From assembly GCA_030998225.1 (NCBI GenBank), contig JAPYXD010000680.1:1054001-1118000 (forward strand): DNA of 64,000 bases, read 5' to 3'. Source of the DNA: Diplolepis rosae (lineage: Eukaryota; Arthropoda; Insecta; Hymenoptera; Diplolepididae). Under the pieces are notes generated by a model. It saw only the letters and a list, made by a program, of their open reading frames with translations, ran no database searches and was not told where the DNA came from. Position numbers and translations under genes: made by a program. Positions 21,580-32,264 of the stretch are shown here, piece by piece; positions within the stretch are counted from its first letter, which is position 1, and each line of letters begins with the position of its first letter.

Positions 21580-22836
21580 TTACTGATAGTATTCTTTTAG
21601 ACGATTAGCATGTATTTTTTGTCTTTCATTATTTATTAGTATGGTATAATTATGATTGTTTTGTTTTTCCACGACAATCCCTGGCCCTAGCCATTCTTGA
21701 TCGAGTTTGGAAGATTTTTTGTCGTTATGAACGAGTACAGCGTCGCCTATGTCAAAAATGGTTTGTGGGATGACGATTTTCGAGTCTTGTTTTATTTTGT
21801 ATTTCAATTTTACCTTTTCTATTTTCTGTCTTGCTTTTGAGAGATATTTTTCGTGGCGGGTTTTCCAAAGCTGAACTAATTCTTCGTATTTTAAACTTGG
21901 TATCGTAGTCAATACAGACGGAAGATTCGCCTTTCTTCCAAACGTCAGTTCAAATGGAGTATATCCAGTACTCTCGTGGACGGATGTGTTATAAGCCATA
22001 GTAATGATTTTTAGATTATCGTCCCAAGCTGTTTGATTATCGCTGATTGCCGTCTTTAAAAGATCTTTTACAACAGCGTGAGTTCGTTCGAGGGTCCCGT
22101 TGCTTTGAGGATGAAACGTTGTGGTTTTAATATGCTTTATTCTGAATAAATTTTCGAAGTTTTGAACAAGTTCAGAAACAAAATTAGCGCCTTGGTCTGT
22201 AAGAATGTGTTTGGGAGAAGAAAAAATATATATGTAATAATCAAACAATTCTGTAATTATTGATTCGGACCTGGTATCTTTTAGTGGGATGAGAATTAAA
22301 TATCTTGTCAACATGTCCTGTATGGAGAGTATGTATTCGTTTTTTCTCAATGTCATGGGCAAGGGTCCAAAGATGTCCATGGCAATCTTGTCATTAGGCT
22401 CCATAGGTGTGTCTGGAATAGTTGCTTCAGCTTTGGGTCTAATCCTGGTGAGTTTTTGTTTTTGACAAGTGTCGCATTTCTTGATAAATTTAATTATGTC
22501 GTCTTCCATATTTTTCCATACGCCTTTATCTTTTGCGCGCAGAATTGACTTATTTTCTCCAAAATGTTGTGATGAAAGGTTACCGTGACTTTCCTCGATG
22601 ATCCTTTGCTTTTCTTCTTGTGTTAAATCCCCTGTTGGACTTGTACACAGTGTAAACTGTAAGTCAGGGTACTTGAACTCTAAAAAGTTAATGAGCTGTC
22701 GGATTTTCAGTTTTTCCAAAGGAGTTACTGTGGGATCGCTGAGGTGTAATCGGACGTAGGTCAACTTGCGCTCTATGCATTGGAGTACGGCTTCTTGTAA
22801 TTTCGTCAGCCACAGTCTTTCGTCGTATTCAGGCAT
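21580..22836 (-). CDS. pol: Integrase (pol C-terminal part)
   Basis: 418 residues. A zinc-binding HHCC domain has H84, H91, C121 and C124 (HGNLSSQH, CDTC). The catalytic DDE core has D154 (MDIFGPL), D214 (LTDQGANF) and E250 (NGTLERTH, with the typical 35-residue spacing from the second Asp). A GPY/F-like C-terminal module (WLGPGIVVE) lies near 382-390. The ATG overlaps the stop of the gag-pol frame by 8 bases (ATGCCTGA), and this frame differs from it. In intact gypsy-type elements integrase is part of one Pol polyprotein, so the overlap is most simply a frameshift mutation, although stop-restart coupling cannot be excluded. Function: inserts the cDNA into host DNA. Confidence 0.93.
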   Translation of the reverse strand: MPEYDERLWLTKLQEAVLQCIERKLTYVRLHLSDPTVTPLEKLKIRQLINFLEFKYPDLQFTLCTSPTGDLTQEEKQRIIEESHGNLSSQHFGENKSILRAKDKGVWKNMEDDIIKFIKKCDTCQKQKLTRIRPKAEATIPDTPMEPNDKIAMDIFGPLPMTLRKNEYILSIQDMLTRYLILIPLKDTRSESIITELFDYYIYIFSSPKHILTDQGANFVSELVQNFENLFRIKHIKTTTFHPQSNGTLERTHAVVKDLLKTAISDNQTAWDDNLKIITMAYNTSVHESTGYTPFELTFGRKANLPSVLTTIPSLKYEELVQLWKTRHEKYLSKARQKIEKVKLKYKIKQDSKIVIPQTIFDIGDAVLVHNDKKSSKLDQEWLGPGIVVEKQNNHNYTILINNERQKIHANRLKEYYQ

Positions 22837-25800
22837 CAGAATGCTGTTCGGGACCTTGACTTTTCACGAGCTTGACCCACAACTTTCCTTCAGCGTTGGG
22901 TTTCCACTTTGTCCGGTCTTCTGTTTTGTTTTTTAACCATTTATAAAACTCACTAATCAACTCGGGATTCCAATCCTGTTGGACTTCGTTTTCTGGTGGT
23001 TCGAGCGATTCATGAGAACTAGCAGGTGAATCCACCTGCTGCTCATACACTTCTACAGGTGTCAATAATTGTTTGTCATTTGTTATTCGAGATTCTGGGT
23101 ACTTACTGGTGGAAGGCTCATCAATGCGTGGTTCTACATTCTCAATGCATTCGTGTTCTACTTGTCTCTCTACGTCGCTCAGTACGCGCTTTTTTTTTTC
23201 TGTCTCGAAGTCTTGTACAGGGAGTACTCTTGACAGAGCATCTGCTGCCTTGTTGTCTTTGCCTTTTACGTACTCTATTTCGTAATCGTACTCTTCAAGG
23301 CGTAACCTCCATCTTAATAACCTCGATGAAGGGTCTTTTACACTGAAGAGCCATTTCAACGCTTGATGGTCTGTTTGAATCTTGAATTTCCTGCCAAGCA
23401 AAAATTGTCGTAACCTTTTCACAGACCACACGATGGCCAACAGTTCTTTTTCCGTTGTGCTGTAGTTTATTTCAGGCTTGTTGAGGGTTCTAGATATATA
23501 ACAGCACGGGTGCCCATCTTGCGATAGAATTCCGCCAAGGCCGACATTCGAGGCGTCTGTGGTCAGTGTGAATTCTTTGCTATAATCTGGATATCGTAGG
23601 ATGGGTGAGGAGCACAAACAATTCTTTAGATCTTGGAAGGCTTTTTCACAAGCCTCGGTCCAATAAAATGGCTGGTTTTTCTTTGTTAATTCTGTTAATG
23701 GTTTTGCGCGTGTAGAGAAATTCTTGATGAATTTTCTGTAATATCCAGATAGTCCTAAAAACGCTTGGACATCAGTTGGATTTGAAGGTTTTTTGAAATT
23801 AAGGACTGCTTCGATTTTCTTTGAATTTGGTTTAACGCCTTCAGCTGTGATAACATGTCCTAGATATTCGAGTTCTGGTCTCAAATATTCGCATTTGTCG
23901 GGTTGGAGTTTTAGGCCAGTCTGTCTGAGTCTTTCAAATAAAGTTACAAGGTTCTGATGATGCTCTTGAATAGTTGATCCGAAGATTACAATATCATCCA
24001 AATAAACAAAGCATATTTTTCCAATCAGTCCCCTTAACGCGGTGTCCATCATTCGCTGGAATGTGGCTGGTGCATTCTTAAGTCCAAAAGGCATGCGCTC
24101 GTATTCAAAGTGCCCTTCCGGAGTTGAAAATGCAGTGTATTTTCTTGAGTCTGATTCCATTGGTATCTGATGGAATCCAGAACTTAGATCGAAGGCTGAA
24201 AAGAACTTTGCCTTGCCTAAATGATCTAAGATGTCATCTATGATAGGTAGTGGATAAGCATCATGGTCCGTTTTTTCGTTCAGTTTTCGGAAATCGATGA
24301 CAATTCTCCATTTTTTCTTTCCTGAAGCGTCGGTCTTTTTTGGTACAACCCATAGTGGTGCGTTATAAGGTGAATCTGAGTGGCGAATTACTTTTTTAGT
24401 TAACATGTCCTGCACTTGTCTTGAAATTTCGCTCTTGTGGAATTCAGGTGGCCTGTAAGACTTTATGTTGAGAGGAGTTTCGTCCTTCAGGGCTATTTTA
24501 TGACTCGCTAGTTTGGTACAAGGTAAAGGGTCTCCGGTCAGTGAGAAAATGTCGTGATAAGTTTGAACGATTTTCTCAATTCCTACCTTGTGTTCTTCCT
24601 CTAGGTGTGAAAGTCTTGTATTTTCCCGTAGTAATTTCAATCGGTCGTTCAATTCTCGAGTTGTAATATAGTTGATTCTATCTTCTCCGGATTTTATTGT
24701 TATATAATTATATTTTACGTCTTCAGTGTTTATTTTTAAGGTTTCCTGAGTTTCGTTGGCAATAGGCACTTTAAATCGATGATTCGATACACAGTAAATT
24801 GAATCAGGGATGAAAGGGTTGTCTTGGATAATGACTTGTCCTTTTTCTCTCTGCGTTTCTATTTCTATTAGCCTAACACTATTTTTTGGTACATAGATTC
24901 CATCGTCGATCAGTTCATATTCCTTTTCATTTAGTTTCAGCTTGTGATTGGACAGATTAAAATGATAGCTATGCATAAAAGGTATTCCTATTATTCCGTC
25001 TTCTGGCAGTGGAAAATTATTAGGCACTATATAAAAAATATGATCTACTTCTTGGAATCTTAGTTTTGTTAGTGCTTTCGAAATATGTAAGTCGTTGCCC
25101 ATAACAAATTCTTTGTTACATTCTTCTCTTGGATGTTTCGGATCGATCAAATCTGCTTTGATAACATTGATTGATGATCCACTGTCCACTAGTAGTCTTC
25201 CAAATCCTCTGAACTTTAACTCGTTTAGTTGCTGTCTAAATCTTAAATTATAAGATTGAACTGGCTCATTAGGCATTTGTTTGATTGATTCGAGTCTAGA
25301 CCTAGATAATTCGACTGAATTATTCATTCCTACATTCTGCCTGAGTGCCTGGAAGAGTTCATCGTAATTGTTAATTGGTATGAATCTTATTGACCTCTTT
25401 GCCTGATCTTGAATTTTCTCAGCTATTATGAAGTCCAATAATAAATCCGGTTGTAAACATCTAAGTTTTGCTCGTTTGATCGATTTAATGAAATCCTCTG
25501 TACCGTTGTCGTCCTTTCCTCGTAGAATTTCGATTGTCCTGACAATGTCTTTGGCAGGTAGCAAACAGGTTACGTTCTGCGTGTCTATTGGGAAAGCGCG
25601 AGCTTCTGTCCATGCTGTAAGTCTTGGGTTCGGCTGTGTCGGTGCATTAGAGAATCCATGCATGTGTGAGAGCTGGTCCTCTTGTATCTGATCTTGGCTC
25701 GGACCTGTGAGCTCTGTGTTTACTTGTATGGAGATATTTGAGTTTCCGTGTGTGCGTGTCGGTGAATTGCTTCGTGACCGGTATCCATTTCCAGATTTCC

Positions 25801-26047
25801 TTTGTGTGCGAGTGTAAACTTCGGCTCTTCCATTTCCTGTAGACTCGTCTTCAGTTTCGAGCATATTTGAGTGTCTAGCTATTGTAGCGATTTCTTCTGT
25901 CCTCTTCGCGTTTTCTTGGTTTAATTCCGCTATCTTTTCCGAAAACAACTGTTGATTCCTTTCGATCAAGCTCAATTTTTCAAGGATTTGAGACATAGCG
26001 TCTATATTCAAATTATTGGGATGATTGGGAGAACCTGGTGAGGACAT
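22829..26047 (-). CDS. pol: Gag-protease-reverse transcriptase-RNase H polyprotein
   Basis: 1072 residues. Residues 1-275 are Gag-like, with a coiled coil near 15-60, a polar linker, and a retrotransposon-gag motif ending EPVQSYNLRFRQQLNELKF. The aspartic protease follows at once (LLVDSGSS, ~286-292; later GIIGIPF). RT has RIVIDFRKLN (~581), FSAFDLSSGFHQI (~616) and YLDD (682-685). RNase H has TTDAS (~829), TEKE (~865) and TDHQ (~892), then DNKAADALSR (~931). A ~130-residue linker leads to the stop. Gag normally continues well beyond this motif before the protease, with a frameshift between gag and pol. Here both are in one frame with the capsid C-terminus missing, so I infer an in-frame internal deletion near 25210. 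Confidence 0.93.
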   Translation of the reverse strand: MSSPGSPNHPNNLNIDAMSQILEKLSLIERNQQLFSEKIAELNQENAKRTEEIATIARHSNMLETEDESTGNGRAEVYTRTQRKSGNGYRSRSNSPTRTHGNSNISIQVNTELTGPSQDQIQEDQLSHMHGFSNAPTQPNPRLTAWTEARAFPIDTQNVTCLLPAKDIVRTIEILRGKDDNGTEDFIKSIKRAKLRCLQPDLLLDFIIAEKIQDQAKRSIRFIPINNYDELFQALRQNVGMNNSVELSRSRLESIKQMPNEPVQSYNLRFRQQLNELKFRGFGRLLVDSGSSINVIKADLIDPKHPREECNKEFVMGNDLHISKALTKLRFQEVDHIFYIVPNNFPLPEDGIIGIPFMHSYHFNLSNHKLKLNEKEYELIDDGIYVPKNSVRLIEIETQREKGQVIIQDNPFIPDSIYCVSNHRFKVPIANETQETLKINTEDVKYNYITIKSGEDRINYITTRELNDRLKLLRENTRLSHLEEEHKVGIEKIVQTYHDIFSLTGDPLPCTKLASHKIALKDETPLNIKSYRPPEFHKSEISRQVQDMLTKKVIRHSDSPYNAPLWVVPKKTDASGKKKWRIVIDFRKLNEKTDHDAYPLPIIDDILDHLGKAKFFSAFDLSSGFHQIPMESDSRKYTAFSTPEGHFEYERMPFGLKNAPATFQRMMDTALRGLIGKICFVYLDDIVIFGSTIQEHHQNLVTLFERLRQTGLKLQPDKCEYLRPELEYLGHVITAEGVKPNSKKIEAVLNFKKPSNPTDVQAFLGLSGYYRKFIKNFSTRAKPLTELTKKNQPFYWTEACEKAFQDLKNCLCSSPILRYPDYSKEFTLTTDASNVGLGGILSQDGHPCCYISRTLNKPEINYSTTEKELLAIVWSVKRLRQFLLGRKFKIQTDHQALKWLFSVKDPSSRLLRWRLRLEEYDYEIEYVKGKDNKAADALSRVLPVQDFETEKKKRVLSDVERQVEHECIENVEPRIDEPSTSKYPESRITNDKQLLTPVEVYEQQVDSPASSHESLEPPENEVQQDWNPELISEFYKWLKNKTEDRTKWKPNAEGKLWVKLVKSQGPEQHSDA

Positions 26048-26483
26048 CTTAGTAGAAACTCGAAAAGGAAAATTTAAATCAGAAACAATATCCTCTGAGC
26101 AAGAGCTTTCCTCGGCAGAATATCTGCGAAGATTTTCCCTATAAATATGATACGCCAGTGTGTTCGTGTATGTGTGCTTAATTTATCGTTCGGGTGTAAT
26201 GAACACAAAAAATGAAGTCGCGACACGGTTGACACGTACTTAATTTTATCATATGTTGGACCCTGTTGATAATAATTATGACCAGGGCCGTCCGGAGCTA
26301 TTCGATAAAACGAGAGAAAAGGCAAAATGAAAATGATAAAGATAGAATATAAAAAATCGAAATAAGATTCGCGTTACAATATATTTCCTAATAAATCGAC
26401 CGATTTTATACTTACCCTTTGTAAACGAAGCTGCTACAAGCTTGGTCAAAGGTTGTAAGTTAATTATTGGAGTTTGTTAAAGA

Positions 26484-26525
26484 AAGAAGCCGCGTATTGC
26501 TTCCTAATATTTCGCGGCTTCTTTT
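26484..26525 (-). promoter_or_regulatory. 12-bp perfect hairpin in the retrotransposon leader
   Basis: AAAGAAGCCGCG (26484-26495) and its exact complement CGCGGCTTCTTT (26514-26525) enclose an 18-base loop. It is GC-rich in an AT-rich region and lies in the untranslated leader, where retroelements keep packaging or dimerisation structures. The role is inferred. Confidence 0.6.
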
Positions 26526-26976
26526 TATTTTCTTTTTTACTTACGAAAAATATTCTATTTGAGAACCACTGTCGAGATGCATTGCAGCTGCTCAGCGACC
26601 GATGAGGAAATTCCTTGTCTCCCGTAGAGTTTTCCTTTCCTTCGTGCGTGGCTGGCCGGTTGCTGGTGTAAGCGTTGAGGCAGTCGGAAAATTCTTCCGT
26701 TACACGTTGTCTCCTTTGGAGAGTGACGTCACTGCTTTCTTAGGAGTCGCTAATAATTCTACTCAATTCAAATTATGTACGCGTTCTCCTTTGGCCAAAG
26801 ATTATCGAATCTTTGTAAGCCGTTCAAGATTTATATTGCACTGCACGTTTAATCACTGGTAACGTTTAATCACTGGTAAAGGGATAATAGGGTGTGGTCC
26901 GCCGAAAGAAATCAAAGATTCCGTAAAAACTGATTCTCTAAATCCCGTTGAATCCCGTAGGAATCGAACAAAGGGA

Positions 26977-26993
26977 TCCTGGCAGGATCGCCA
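26977..26993 (-). promoter_or_regulatory. tRNA primer-binding site
   Basis: On the minus strand, three bases after the 5' LTR end, the text TGGCGATCCTGCCAGG begins with TGG, the complement of a tRNA CCA tail. Its tRNA of origin was not determined. Confidence 0.7.
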
Positions 26994-26996
26994 AAA

Positions 26997-27262
26997 TGTG
27001 ACGGGTAAAATAATAAAGTCACTCAAACACCAGCGAATTTAATTATAAAGAAAATTATATCGTTTATTACTGAGATGTGTCAAATACAATAGTAGCCGTA
27101 GCTTATACTAAGGGTATCGACAGAGATCTGACGCTCTTTTCCTGGATGGCTTCTACAGTCACCTACCCTGCTTTGAAGGGTAATAGTGGGGATAAGGCAG
27201 ATCTCTGGACCAAAAGGAAACATTCCAGAAATATACACATAGTAAAGGCCTCGCCCTTCACA
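26997..27262 (-). repeat. 5' LTR of the errantivirus-like element
   Basis: 266 bases, nearly identical to 19428-19693. In element orientation it starts TGTGAAGGGC and ends CCGTCACA. Confidence 0.95.
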
Positions 27263-27266
27263 GAGG

Positions 27267-28300
27267 AAATTAAAAATTAGATTAAAATTCAGTGGCCATG
27301 ACTCTCAGAAGGTGGCTTTTTGTGATGGAGTGGTTCTGATTATTTTATGTGACTTTATTCCTTTTATTATATAATTTCCTATTGTTTTGTAATTTCCCGC
27401 ACAAGTTTCAAAGGTCGTTGAAAGACGGGAAAAGTTACGAAATATTACTTTCCTACATCTGGAACACATCATTCTTCGTATGCAACACTGACCTTCTTTG
27501 TAATCTCCGTAAAAAAAAAGCAGGCACGAAAGGGTTAATTTGATGAGTAGATTTATTTTTCTAATTCCATTTAGTGGTTACTTTTGAGCAATTGATTCAC
27601 TTTTAAATTAATAGTTTATTACTATAATTTAGTAAACTTTTTTACCAATTGAGTGTTAAACGAATGCTCACTAATTTGACATTTTTAAAGTAAAAAAGAG
27701 GAAATGATACTGGTTTGATATGAATTTATTTATACTGCTTTCTGTTAATAGCAATATAAGATACTGATCCTAATAACTAACGACAAAAATCGTTAATAGT
27801 AAACTACGCTTTACTATCAGTTTGAATGTAAAACTTCTATAGTATACCAAATTCTATGATCCATATTCAGAAAGTTTTGCGAACATAGTTTAATACTCAC
27901 CAAAAATTTCATCATTATTTTATGTCAGAATAAATTGCTTTTATCATGAATGATAAAAAGTAGCATCACTCTCTATGTGAGGCTTTGAATAAATACATAT
28001 ACGAGTATATATACTTATACTTTTTCTGTTGGTTTTAAAAAGTTCTGACTACGTCTTCAAAGCAAATTGATGCTGAAGTAAACTTCAGCCACAAAGTTTT
28101 AACACGTCCTATTGTGAATTATAACCACTTGAGAAACTCAAGTAGCCATATAAATTTTTCTTCAATAAGCAAATATTTTAGTAAAGCGACGTACCACCTC
28201 AACCTCGTTCAGTGGCCAAGGAAAGGAAAGCAAAATTGGAAAACACAAAACTAGGCAGAAAAGATCCAACAGTTATTTTTGGTGGAAGTAGCTCAGGATT
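27267..28300. other. AT-rich intergenic stretch
   Basis: This is the right flank of the retrovirus-like insertion. TTAGTAA/ACTAATT motifs recur at about 27560-27800. A plus-strand frame at 28212-28442 runs into the palindrome and has no recognisable domain. Confidence 0.4.
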
Positions 28301-29650
28301 AGTCCAAGCAACAGAGAATTTGTTAGGACATTATTTATTTCAGAAAACGGACTGCACCATAAGAACAAAGGTTGGTCATGGAGTAATTGTCTCATGTTTT
28401 GGACAACGAAATATGATTTATAAATTTTTTATTAACATTTAAGACCAAAAAATCGCCCTTTTTTTAGTTTTTCGTTTATAACATTAAAGGTAATTATCCA
28501 ATCTTGATGACATCAATTGAAAAATTGTAGACAATTTAATTGCGAACGAAATGAGCTGCCGTTTGATCTGATTAGATAATTAGAAGCGGAGAAAATTTGG
28601 AGAAACCGGGAAATTTAGCTTTTGTTAAACAAATTAATATCTCAGTTAATTTTTAACTTTTTAGGTTGACGTTTGGTGGAAAAGTAGCAGGCTTTATGCT
28701 CTTCAAATGTATAAAAAACGAACACTTTAAGATAATACGTTTCCGCGCTATTGACACTTTAATTTATTTAATGCGTTAATTGCAAAATGTCTGCTTGCCG
28801 CAGAGGTGGTCCGATTTTTATTTTGAAAACGGCTTTTAAAAATATAAATCAAGCACAACAGAACGTCAATCTTGGTTTTTCGCTAAAATGTTGCAAAGTT
28901 TATTTAAAAAAGCCCTAAACATGGCTTCAAACGTCTGAACGCAGCAAAGTGACTCAGTGAGCCTACTCGCCTTCTCCCCACCACTGTCACTTTGCTGCGT
29001 TCAAGCTTTTGAAGCCATGTTTGGGGCGTTTTTTAATAAACTTTGCAACATTTTAGCGAAATACCAAGATTGACGTTCTGTTGTGCTTGATTTATATTTT
29101 TAAAAGCCGTTTTCAAAATAAAAATCAGACCACCTGTGCGGCAAGCAGACATTTTGCAATTAACGCATTAAATAAATTAAAGTGTCAATAGCGCGGAAAC
29201 GTATTATCTTAAAGTGTCCGTTTTTTACACATTCAAAGAGCATAAAGCCTGCTACTTTTCCACCAAACGTCAACCTAAAAAGTTAAAAATTAACTGAGAT
29301 ATTAATTTGTTTAACAAAAGCTAAATTTCCCGGTTTTTCCAAATTTTCTCCGCTTCTAATTATCTAATCAGATTAAACGGCAGCTCATTTTGTTCGCAAT
29401 TAAATTGTCTACAATTTTTCAATTGATGTCATTAAGATTGGATAATTACCTTTAATGTTATAAACAAAAAACTAAAAAAAGGGTGATTTTTTGGTCTTAA
29501 ATGTTAATAAAAAATTTATAAATCATATTTCGTTGTCCAAAACATGAGAAAATTACTCCATGACCAACCTTTCTTCTTATAGCGCAGTCCGTTTTCTGAA
29601 ATAAATAATCTCCTAAATCATTCTTAACAAATTCCCTATTGCTTGGACTA
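28301..29650. repeat. 1.35-kb near-perfect palindrome (long hairpin locus)
   Basis: The left arm from 28301 (AGTCCAAGCAACAGAGAATT) and the right arm ending 29650 (its near complement) are inverted over about 650 bases with only scattered differences and one ~14-base indel near 28325/29612. The centre is a ~36-base loop between CGCAGCAAAGTGA (ending about 28952) and TCACTTTGCTGCG (from about 28988). A transcript would fold into one very long hairpin. It abuts the 169-bp satellite on its right. It may be a foldback transposon; no terminal duplication was identified. Confidence 0.9.
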
Positions 29651-30745
29651 GATAGGTGCTAGAGGATAGGATACCGTTGTCCCAGTTTCGCGACTTTGGG
29701 CGGCCATTACAGTTTTTCTGTGTACTTGAACTGTTCGAACAGATATTTGCGATGAAGGCATAAGTCTCTATAGTGAGGTGGGACTCAGTAGACATCGGTA
29801 TCTACTATACGTAGCGCAGGATAGACGCTAGAGGGTAGGGACCCGCTGTCCCAGTTTTGCGACTTCGGGTGGTCACAACACTTGTTTTGTTGGCTTATAA
29901 GTCTCTAGAGTAAGATGGAACTCAGTAGAAGTCGATATCTACTATACGTAACGCAGGATAGACGCTAGAGGGTAGGGACCCGCTGTCCCAGTTTCGCGAC
30001 TTTCGGGGTCCATAACAATTTTTCTTTTGGCTTGAATTGCTCGGAAAGGTATTTGCGACAAAGACATAAGTCTCTAGAGTAAGGTGTGACTCAGTAGACG
30101 TCAATATATACTGTACGTAGCTCAAGATAGACGCTAGAGTGTAGGGACCCGTTGTCCCAGTTTTGCAGATTTGGATGGCCATAACAATTTTTCTGTTAGC
30201 TTGAACTGTTAGAAAAGATATTTGCTACGAAGGTATAAGTCTCTAGAGTGAAATGGAACTCAGTAGACGTCAATATGTACATACGTAGCTCAAGATAGAC
30301 GCTAGAGTGTAGAGCCCGCTGTCCCAGTTTCGCGAATTTGGGCGGCCATAAAAATTTTTCTGTTGGCTTGAATAGTTCGGAAAGATATTTGCGATGAAGG
30401 TATAAGTCTCTAGAGTAAGATGGAACTTAGGAGAAGTCGATATCTACTATACGTAACGCAGGATAGACGCTAGAGGGTAGGGACCCGCTGTCCCAGTTTC
30501 GCGACTTTCGGCGGCCATAACAATTTTTTTGTTGGCTTGAATTGTTTGGGAAGGTATTTGCGACGAAGGCATAAGTCTCTAGAGTAAGGTGTGACTCAGT
30601 AGACGTCAATATATACTGTACGTAGCTCAAGATAGACGCTAGAGTGTAGGGACCCGTTGTCCCAGTTTCGCGACTTTCGGCGGCCATAACCCTTTTTCTG
30701 TTGATTGAATTGTTCAAGAAGATATTTGCGACAAAGGTAATGAAA
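29651..30745. repeat. 169-bp satellite array with a 3-mer higher-order period
   Basis: CCCAGTTTYGCG marks units at 29681, 29850, 29988, 30156, 30323, 30492 and 30661, spaced about 167-169 bases except one shortened unit (138). Units at 29988 and 30492 are near-identical, as are those at 30156 and 30661, giving a ~505-base (3-unit) higher-order period. Each unit contains a small hairpin GGGACCCGCTGTCCC and a TATCTACTATACGTA-type block. Minus-strand frames across the array are repeat artefacts. Confidence 0.9.
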
Positions 30746-32264
30746 TATTTTACATAGATAAAGCAAAGCAAGAGACGAAACAAAGTATTAGTATATTTTA
30801 TAATTATTGATTTCATTTTTTCGTGTTTGGAATTGTTTGGGTTTTGACGTCAAATTACTCATTTAGATAAGTAGGCGAGAATTTCTCTAGCAGGTGCATG
30901 CTTGGAAGTTCATTCTTCGAAAGTCAAATTATGATTTACTGAACTCGATAAGTTTTTATCAACTTGAAGAGGTTCAGAAAAACTTTTTCGTTTGGATACT
31001 CTAAAATTTTCACACGTGCAGTTGAAAAGTTTGAACATAAAGGTACTATTGAGTTTGAAAGTTTACTGAGGATTTTATCAGAATTGCAAATTGAAGATGT
31101 TCCTGTGGTGTAGGAATAGATTTACCAATTGCAGGTGAACTTTGAAACGCAGGTGGTGTTCAGTGCACATTGGTACATTCGTTTGGAGACGGATCGATCA
31201 GCGCACGCCCCCTTTCTCTACTCTCAACTCAGCATCTGTACAATTTTAGATCTCTGTTGTCATGTATCAATATTTCTCCCGTTTGTTTTTAAGTGCATTT
31301 TTCCCTTCTTTGATCCTTAAAAATCCTCCGTCAAATAAGGAAAATTTTGTGTAAATAAAAATGTCCTACTTGGCTCCCCTGGGACTTTAACTTACTCTTC
31401 AATTAAGAAGCTTTTAATTCTGTTTCCTCAGTAATAATTTAAAAGTATTTGTAAAGGATTAAATAATTAAAAACATAGGTTGATAGTATTATTTAGTATT
31501 TGTTATCTATCGACAAATCCTTTTCTTTCCTTTTTCTCGTCATCATATATTTTTTATTTTTCAATCAAAAACAGGGATTCAAACGAAATTTTTTTTTAAT
31601 TTTGTGACGATAAGTTCTAAAAAATTAACCTTTTTTGTTGAATTAAGTATAATTCTATTATGTTTTAGGTGATTTCGTCTGAATCTTGATATACTAGAAG
31701 AAGATTTGAAAAAAGTACATTTCTTCTCTATTAATAACGAACTGAAACTAAAGTTTTCTTCGAAACTCTGATTAAAATTTTTTGCTTCCTTACGAATATT
31801 TTTTTTTTATCTGACACCATACTGATATATTCCATAGAATTTTAATGAAAACTGAAAATTATTATATTATTAAAGGTATAGACCACTGTACTTTTCCTCT
31901 TTGAGAAATATTTATACTTTGAGCTTGATGCAAAAGGTTATTCTGCATATTTATGCATCAAAAAATATCTAAATGACAGACACAAAGTAAAAAAAGTTTA
32001 TAGATTACCTTTTTATTTATAATATATTTAAAATAGCTAAAAAATTAAACACACTCGAAAGTTTATATTAAACTTTTAATTTATCAAGTAGTATTCAATT
32101 CTCCACACGAATTAAATTTTCATGTTTTTAAAATTCAAAAAACGACTTGGACAAACTAAAAACTTTTTGAAATCTTCCGAAAAAATTCTTTAAGTGGAAA
32201 AAACCCTATCATCGTCAAGAAATAGTATATTATGCAACTAGGGAGGAATAAGTTTATCTTGTGA
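30746..32264. other. AT-rich intergenic stretch
   Basis: No supported gene or repeat with a clear partner. One short plus-strand frame (31129-31320) lacks motifs. Confidence 0.4.

Larger units (their letters stand above)
26048..26996 (-). other. 5' leader of the retrotransposon
   Basis: About 950 bases lie between the 5' LTR and the gag start. It holds the primer-binding site at 26977-26993 and a strong hairpin at 26484-26525. No coding motif was recognised in the short frames here. Confidence 0.6.
19424..27266 (-). mobile_element. Ty3/gypsy env-bearing (errantivirus-like) LTR retrotransposon
   Basis: Two 266-base LTRs (19428-19693 and 26997-27262, TG...CA on the plus strand) are flanked by the 4-bp duplication GAGG (19424-19427 and 27263-27266). 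All coding is on the minus strand, in the order gag-protease-RT-RNase H, integrase, env, as in insect errantiviruses. Only about three LTR differences were seen (two near 19480/27050 and one in GTGTTAAAT versus GTGTCAAAT), suggesting recent insertion. Frame breaks separate pol from integrase and split env, and the Gag region appears shortened, so this copy is probably not autonomous. Confidence 0.95.

Noticed and set aside
23026..25691. Plus-strand frames opposite gag-pol
   Set aside because: Antisense shadows of the conserved polyprotein.
29651..30745. CRISPR-like regular repetition
   Set aside because: The whole ~169-base unit repeats with no unique spacers, and the sequence is eukaryotic.
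29613..30816. Minus-strand frames of 60-129 residues with shared peptides
   Set aside because: They arise from the 169-bp satellite; similarity follows the repeat period.
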